Positions 60,157 to 64,000 of a DNA stretch of 64,000 bases are shown here, piece after piece; within the stretch, counting starts at the first letter, position 1, and each line of letters starts with the position of its first letter. The position numbers and the translations under genes were made by a program. A model generated the notes under the pieces. The model had not been told where the DNA came from. It saw only the letters and a list, made by a program, of their open reading frames with translations, and ran no database searches. The stretch is from contig JBPCSQ010000027.1 of assembly GCA_051006995.1 (NCBI GenBank), positions 15,333 through 79,332 on the forward strand. Direction: 5' to 3'. The stretch is from JAIQGF01 sp051006995 (GTDB lineage Bacteria; Acidobacteriota; Terriglobia; Terriglobales; Acidobacteriaceae).

Positions 60157-61009
60157 GTTTGTCCGCAATGTCGGCGTTCATGCGTAGCACGTTTTCCAGC
60201 GATTTCTTGATGGGCAGCCCGACGCCGCGCTGCGCCAGAGCTTCCAGAACTTTTTCGGTCGGGATATTGCCGACAAGCTCATCCTGCGCGAACGGGCAGC
60301 CCCCGAGGCCGCCGATGGCCGAGTCAAAGCGGCGAATTCCGGCATCGTAGGCGGTCAGCACTTTGTCGGCGGCCTCGCCCGGCCGGCTGTGCAGGTGGAC
60401 GCCAATGTCGAGGTAGTCATACTTTGCCTTGACCGACGAGGTGAGCGCGCGAATCTGCTCCGGCGTGGCGACGCCGACGGTATCGGCCAGTGAGATCGAC
60501 CGGGTCCCGGTCTTCTCGACCAGGTCCACGGCTTCGAGCACTTCGTCGGCGCTCCAGGGGTCGTTGTACGGATTGCCGAAGGCCATGGAGATGTACACCA
60601 CGACATCGAGCCCGGCATTGTCGGCCTTTTGCTTGATCGCCTCCAGGGTGTCGTAAGCGTCTTCCAGCGTCTGGTTCTGGTTTTTCTGGAGGAACGTGGG
60701 GGAGACCGAGTAGGGAAATCCGAGCGTATGAACCGCTTCGGTGGCGATGGCGCGCTCGGCGCCTTTCTCGTTGACCACAATGCCGATGATCTCCACGTCA
60801 TCGGGCGGATCCAGTTGCTTGAGCACCTCTTCCGAGTCGGCCATTTGCGGCACGGCCTTGGGCGAGACGAAGCTGACGGCGTCAATGTGCTTGAACCCAG
60901 CGCCGATCAGCGCGCGCAGATACGCGACCTTCGCGTCGGTGGGAATCTGTCCCTTGAGGCCTTGCCAGGCATCGCGGGGGCACTCGATCAGTTTCAAGCT
61001 TGCAGCCAT
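60146..61009 (-). CDS. Hydroxymethylglutaryl-CoA lyase
   Basis: HMG-CoA lyase cleaves HMG-CoA to acetoacetate and acetyl-CoA at the end of leucine degradation. The 287-residue TIM-barrel protein has the catalytic-cysteine motif GGLGGCPFAQDE, the DTVGVATPEQIRAL metal segment and HLHSRPGEA. Start at 61009 lies inside a heptamer array (ATGGCTG). With the downstream hydratase and upstream carboxyltransferase it forms a leucine-catabolic run on the minus strand; isovaleryl-CoA dehydrogenase and the biotin subunit are not in the window. Confidence 0.9.
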   Translation of the reverse strand: MAASLKLIECPRDAWQGLKGQIPTDAKVAYLRALIGAGFKHIDAVSFVSPKAVPQMADSEEVLKQLDPPDDVEIIGIVVNEKGAERAIATEAVHTLGFPYSVSPTFLQKNQNQTLEDAYDTLEAIKQKADNAGLDVVVYISMAFGNPYNDPWSADEVLEAVDLVEKTGTRSISLADTVGVATPEQIRALTSSVKAKYDYLDIGVHLHSRPGEAADKVLTAYDAGIRRFDSAIGGLGGCPFAQDELVGNIPTEKVLEALAQRGVGLPIKKSLENVLRMNADIADKHSH

Positions 61010-61108
61010 CAGCTCTCAGCTTCAGCAAAAACCGAATCAACCACTGATGAATACCGATCAACACAGATAAATCAAATTCATCAGTGTTCATCTGTGTTAA
61101 TCAGTGGC
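61003..61108. repeat. Decamer inverted pair and heptamer array before HMG-CoA lyase
   Basis: 61003-61026 is a heptamer 5'-type array (CAGCCAT, CAGCTCT, CAGCTTC). 61039-61070 and 61078-61108 are two decamer arrays (CACTGATGAA and its reverse complement), forming a long imperfect hairpin. Confidence 0.82.
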
Positions 61109-61111
61109 CGA

Positions 61112-62809
61112 TCACGTTTGTAAAACGCCGACCTTAAACTCCGGCACATCCGGGTTCAGGGCGGCGGCTTCCAACGCCTGCGTGATCGCCTCGCGCGTAT
61201 CGATCGGGTCAATGATTTTGTCAATCCACAAGCGGGCGGCGCCGTAGCGCGGATCGGTCTGCGCGTCGTAGGTTTTTTTCGTTGAATCGAACAGTTCCTT
61301 GCGATCGGCCTCGCTCAGCTTCTTGCCGCCGCGCTCCAATTGCTTGATTTTGATTTCCACCAGCGTTCCCGCCGCCGACTCGCCGGCCATGACGGCGTAC
61401 CGAGCCGTCGGCCAGGCAAACAGGAAGCGGGGATCGTAGGCCTTGCCGCACATGGCGTAATGGCCGGCGCCGAAGCTGCCGCCGAGGATGACTGTGATCT
61501 TCGGCACCACTGAATTGGACACCGCGTTCACCATCTTCGCGCCCGCCTTGATGATGCCGCTCCACTCGGCATCGCGCCCGACCATGAAGCCATTGACATC
61601 GTGCAGGAAGACCAGCGGCACCAGGTTCTGGTTGCAGTCCATGATGAAGCGCGCAGCCTTGTCGGCCGACTCGGTGTAAATCACGCGCCCGAATTCGACC
61701 CGCTTGTGCCCCTGCTCGTCAATCTGCTGCTGGTGCTGCGGCTGGTTGGCGACGATGCCGACGGCGAATCCGCCGATACGCGCGTAGCCGCAGATCAGCG
61801 TTTTGCCGTATTCAGGCTTGTATTCGTCGAAGCGGCTGGCGTCCACGACGCGCGCAAGGATCTCCTTCACGTCGTACGGTCGCGTTGGATCGGATTCGAA
61901 GATGCCGTAGAGTTCTTCGGCGGCGTAGAGCGGCGGCTCCGGCTTTTTGCGGTCGTACGGCGAGACGCGCCGGTAGCCCATCTTCTCCACCAGCGAGCGG
62001 ATCCGGGTAATGCACGCCTCATCGTTGGGCTCGTGATAATCAATGGTGCCGCTGATGGCGGAGTGCATAGCGGCGCCGCCCAGTTCCTCGGCCGAATATT
62101 TGGCGCCAATGGCCGCCTGGACCAGCGCCGGGCCGGCGAGGAAAAGCCCGCTGCCATCGGTCATCAACAGGGTGTCGCACATGACCGGCAGGTAGCCGCC
62201 GCCGGCGACGCACATGCCCATGATGGCGGCGATCTGCGGAATCCCCATGGCGCTCATGACGGCGTTGTTGCGGAAGACACGGCCAAAGTCGTCGGTGTCG
62301 GGAAAAACGTCTTCTTGCAGAGGCAGGAACACGCCGGCGGAATCCACCAGGTAGATGGTCGGGATGCGGTTCTCGATGGCGATGTTCTGCGCGCGGATGA
62401 CTTTCTTGGAGGTCATCGGAAAGAACGCTCCGGCCTTAACCGTGGCGTCGTTCACGATGAGCATGAACAGGCGATTATGAATCCGCCCCAGGCCGGTGAC
62501 CACGCCGGCGGCGGGCGCTCCGCCCCACTCCTCATACATGCCGTGGGCGGCGTAGATGCCGGTTTCGAAGAATTCAGTGGCGGGATCGAGCAGCAGAGCG
62601 ATGCGCTCTCGCGCCGTCAGCCGCTTCTTGCCGTGCTGGTTCTCGACGGCCTTGGCGCCGCCGCCCTCGCGAATCTTTTCTTCTTCGTTGCGCACCGACG
62701 ACACCAGGTCCGCCATGGCGCGCATGTTCTTTTCAAAGCGCGCCGACGTCGGGTCTAGCTTGCTCTCAATCGCATTGGGTGCGGCCGTGCTCGGTTTACT
62801 GTCAGCCAT
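61112..62809 (-). CDS. Acyl-CoA carboxyltransferase subunit, probably methylcrotonyl-CoA carboxylase beta
   Basis: A 565-residue carboxyltransferase with the two crotonase-like halves: the N-terminal RERIALLLD...FETGIYAAHGMYEEWGGAPAAGVVTGLGRI, the oxyanion segments GGGYLPVMCDTLLM and GSFGAGHYAMCGKAYDPRF. It transfers carboxyl from biotin to an acyl-CoA. Neighbourhood with HMG-CoA lyase and the hydratase points to methylcrotonyl-CoA; propionyl- or geranyl-CoA cannot be excluded. The start at 62809 (MADSKPS) avoids array-encoded residues. The alpha (biotin) subunit is missing here. Confidence 0.88.
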   Translation of the reverse strand: MADSKPSTAAPNAIESKLDPTSARFEKNMRAMADLVSSVRNEEEKIREGGGAKAVENQHGKKRLTARERIALLLDPATEFFETGIYAAHGMYEEWGGAPAAGVVTGLGRIHNRLFMLIVNDATVKAGAFFPMTSKKVIRAQNIAIENRIPTIYLVDSAGVFLPLQEDVFPDTDDFGRVFRNNAVMSAMGIPQIAAIMGMCVAGGGYLPVMCDTLLMTDGSGLFLAGPALVQAAIGAKYSAEELGGAAMHSAISGTIDYHEPNDEACITRIRSLVEKMGYRRVSPYDRKKPEPPLYAAEELYGIFESDPTRPYDVKEILARVVDASRFDEYKPEYGKTLICGYARIGGFAVGIVANQPQHQQQIDEQGHKRVEFGRVIYTESADKAARFIMDCNQNLVPLVFLHDVNGFMVGRDAEWSGIIKAGAKMVNAVSNSVVPKITVILGGSFGAGHYAMCGKAYDPRFLFAWPTARYAVMAGESAAGTLVEIKIKQLERGGKKLSEADRKELFDSTKKTYDAQTDPRYGAARLWIDKIIDPIDTREAITQALEAAALNPDVPEFKVGVLQT

Positions 62810-62840
62810 GGCGTTCGTACGCAAACTGGTTACGGTACAG

Positions 62841-62882
62841 GGAAGAAGGCGTGCGGCGCAAGGCAGAAGGCGCAAGGCAGAA
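62841..62882 (-). repeat. Heptamer array, six units, before the carboxyltransferase
   Basis: GGAAGAA, GGCGTGC, GGCGCAA, GGCAGAA, GGCGCAA, GGCAGAA on the plus strand, ending exactly where the bshB-like stop begins (62883). In the sense of the carboxyltransferase it is a 5'-type CCTTCTG/CCTTGCG array. Confidence 0.85.
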
Positions 62883-63689
62883 TTAGATCGAGGCGAGCGG
62901 AATCGCCATGACGTCCTCCACCAGCGCGACTTCCTTCTGGACGAAGGGCTCGGCGTACTCGACTCCCGCGAGCATGCCGTAAAACCGCGCCATGGTTTCC
63001 ACGCGGGTGCGGATTTCAGCGTGCCGCGGGAACAAATCGGTGCCGGCCGGCTGGTCGGCGTACTGCGACTTGTACGCCATCAAGGCCTGCAAACGCGTTT
63101 CGAACTCGCGGCTGATATCCACGACGAAGGTCGGGCGCACATCGAAGTAGAGGCTGGCGTAGATGACTTTGAAAGGACGATGGGGGGCAGAGTCCCGAGT
63201 TCCGAGTTCCGTGTTGCGAGTACCGAGGCCGACGCTAAGGCAGTCATCACGCACCGAGGAGAGGTCGAGTTTACTCAGCCCCGCCATGAAAGACGCTTCG
63301 TAGCCCAGCGTCGAGCAGGTGTAGTGGTCCGGGTGGCGACCTTGCCAGTACGGCAGGATCACGACGCGCGGACGCAGCGCGCGAATGACGGCGGCAACTT
63401 TGAGCTTGTTCTCCCAGGAGTTCTCGACGCGGCCGTCGGGAATGTCGAGCGCGCCGCGCCAGCCGACCTTCAGGATGCGCGCCGCCTCGGCCGCTTCCCG
63501 TTCGCGGTCCGCGGCCGTCCCGCGCGTCCCCATCTCCCCGCGCGTGAGATCCAGGATCGCAGTGCGATGCCCGCGGGCGGCCATTTTCAGCAGCGTCCCT
63601 CCGCAGGTTTGCTCGACATCGTCGCGGTGGGCGGCGATGGCAAGAATGTCAGCCACAGAGGACGCGGAGGATTGTTCGCTAGAGCTCAT
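62883..63689 (-). CDS. LmbE/PIG-L family deacetylase, BshB1-like
   Basis: A 268-residue zinc-dependent N-deacetylase of the LmbE family, with the metal motif AHRDDVEQTCGGTL (usually AHPDDxE; here Arg replaces Pro) and the later HPDHYTCSTLGYEA histidines. The BshB1 group deacetylates GlcNAc-malate in bacillithiol synthesis; which sugar is used here cannot be told. An array of 5.4 heptamers (63190-63228) adds about 13 residues (GLGTRNTELGTRD) in the middle. The first eleven residues before VADILAIAAH come from a nonamer array, so a GTG at 63656 may be the true start. Confidence 0.85.
   Translation of the reverse strand: MSSSEQSSASSVADILAIAAHRDDVEQTCGGTLLKMAARGHRTAILDLTRGEMGTRGTAADREREAAEAARILKVGWRGALDIPDGRVENSWENKLKVAAVIRALRPRVVILPYWQGRHPDHYTCSTLGYEASFMAGLSKLDLSSVRDDCLSVGLGTRNTELGTRDSAPHRPFKVIYASLYFDVRPTFVVDISREFETRLQALMAYKSQYADQPAGTDLFPRHAEIRTRVETMARFYGMLAGVEYAEPFVQKEVALVEDVMAIPLASI
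63190..63228 (-). repeat. Heptamer array inside the bshB-like gene
   Basis: GAGTCCC, GAGTTCC, GAGTTCC, GTGTTGC, GAGTACC on the plus strand, read in frame through the coding sequence of the deacetylase. Same class as 295-328. Confidence 0.82.
63652..63673 (-). repeat. Nonamer array at the start of the bshB-like gene
   Basis: CCACAGAGGACGCGGAGG on the plus strand, the same class and orientation relative to its gene as 6961-6988 before dapB. Confidence 0.65.
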
Positions 63690-63754
63690 GTTGTTGCCTG
63701 GCGATCGTCGAAAGACCTGATCGGATGAGATCCAAGACTCTGTGACCTCAGCGG

Positions 63755-64000
63755 CTATTTCTTTCTTTCCACCAGAAAGTGCGCCAGATCCTTCAGCGTT
63801 GCGGCGCGCTCGCCGAACGAGTCCAATTGCGAGCAGGCGCGCTCCACCAGTTCGCGTGCCTTGCGCTCCGACTCCTCAATTCCGTACAGCGCGGGGTAAG
63901 TCGCCTTCTCCGCAGCCATGTCTTTTCCCGCGGTCTTGCCGAGCTGTTCCGAGGATTGCGTCACATCAAGAATGTCGTCGACAATCTGGAACGCCAGGCC
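63755..64000 (-). CDS. ispA: Polyprenyl (farnesyl/geranylgeranyl) diphosphate synthase, cut by window edge
   Basis: Only the C-terminal 81 residues are visible. They begin GLAFQIVDDILDVT, the second aspartate-rich motif (DDxxD) of trans-isoprenyl diphosphate synthases, then GKTAGKDMAAEKATYPALYG, which is the conserved lysine/GK segment, and end in the helix ATLKDLAHFLVERKK. The enzyme condenses IPP with allylic diphosphates in the cytoplasm and would feed uppS and the quinone pathway. The gene continues to the right beyond 64000. Confidence 0.9.
   Translation of the reverse strand, partial: GLAFQIVDDILDVTQSSEQLGKTAGKDMAAEKATYPALYGIEESERKARELVERACSQLDSFGERAATLKDLAHFLVERKK

Overview
The window looks like one continuous piece of a GC-rich Gram-negative chromosome. 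The best guess is Acidobacteriota (Terriglobia, Koribacter-like). This is an inference from gene content: a futalosine menaquinone pathway, an Omp85/SurA/TamB cassette, a DUF4097 adhesin-like protein with an ECF sigma/anti-sigma pair, the uppS-cdsA-dxr-rseP-ispG cassette, and heavily repeat-decorated intergenic DNA. No rRNA, tRNA, transposase, integrase, phage or CRISPR array was seen. The left edge cuts a glycosyltransferase and the right edge cuts a polyprenyl synthase.

Layout. 1-1050: glycosyltransferase and a perfect parS-like palindrome. 1053-9910 (minus): lysine/aspartate pathway genes asd, lysC, dapB and dapA, with an arsenic cassette (arsR-acr3-permease-thioredoxin) and a convergent ECF sigma/AhpD-like pair between dapB and dapA. 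10008-20702: galT, an AI-2E family transporter, aroK, a DUF4097/anti-sigma/ECF-sigma operon, secreted low-complexity proteins, an MFS transporter and a MoeB/ThiF-like enzyme. 20858-28658 (plus): outer-membrane cassette of an Omp85 protein with about seven POTRA-like repeats, a SurA-like chaperone and TamB. 28682-30731: menaquinone genes (UbiA-type prenyltransferase, mqnE). 30974-33204: a two-gene operon of an HPF/S30AE domain fused to sigma70-like domains, then an eRF1-like protein with a zinc ribbon but no GGQ motif. 33327-44854: glycosylasparaginase, ada, glpX, acyl-CoA dehydrogenase, cupin, zinc-ribbon protein, orphan nuoB, Rieske protein, a SorAB-like sulfite dehydrogenase, a Sel1 protein and rmuC. 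45115-52854: CAP and DUF72 proteins, then ispG-rseP-dxr-cdsA-uppS (minus). 53012-56954: regulator, HD-domain, FMN-binding, secreted, CDF and monooxygenase-like genes. 56977-64000 (minus): hutH, thioesterase and part of leucine degradation (enoyl-CoA hydratase, HMG-CoA lyase, carboxyltransferase), bshB-like deacetylase and ispA.

The most unusual signal is not a gene. Many intergenic regions carry short degenerate arrays with periods of 7, 8, 9 or 10 bp. They follow a strand grammar: read in the sense of the adjacent gene, arrays after stop codons are reverse complements of arrays before start codons of the same class. As a result, tandem, convergent and divergent gene pairs are all separated by inverted array pairs. 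Some 3' arrays begin inside the stop codon, and the same repeats appear inside two coding regions. The second highlight is the HPF-sigma fusion with its eRF1-like partner, a plausible unstudied ribosome-hibernation or rescue module that may also touch transcription.
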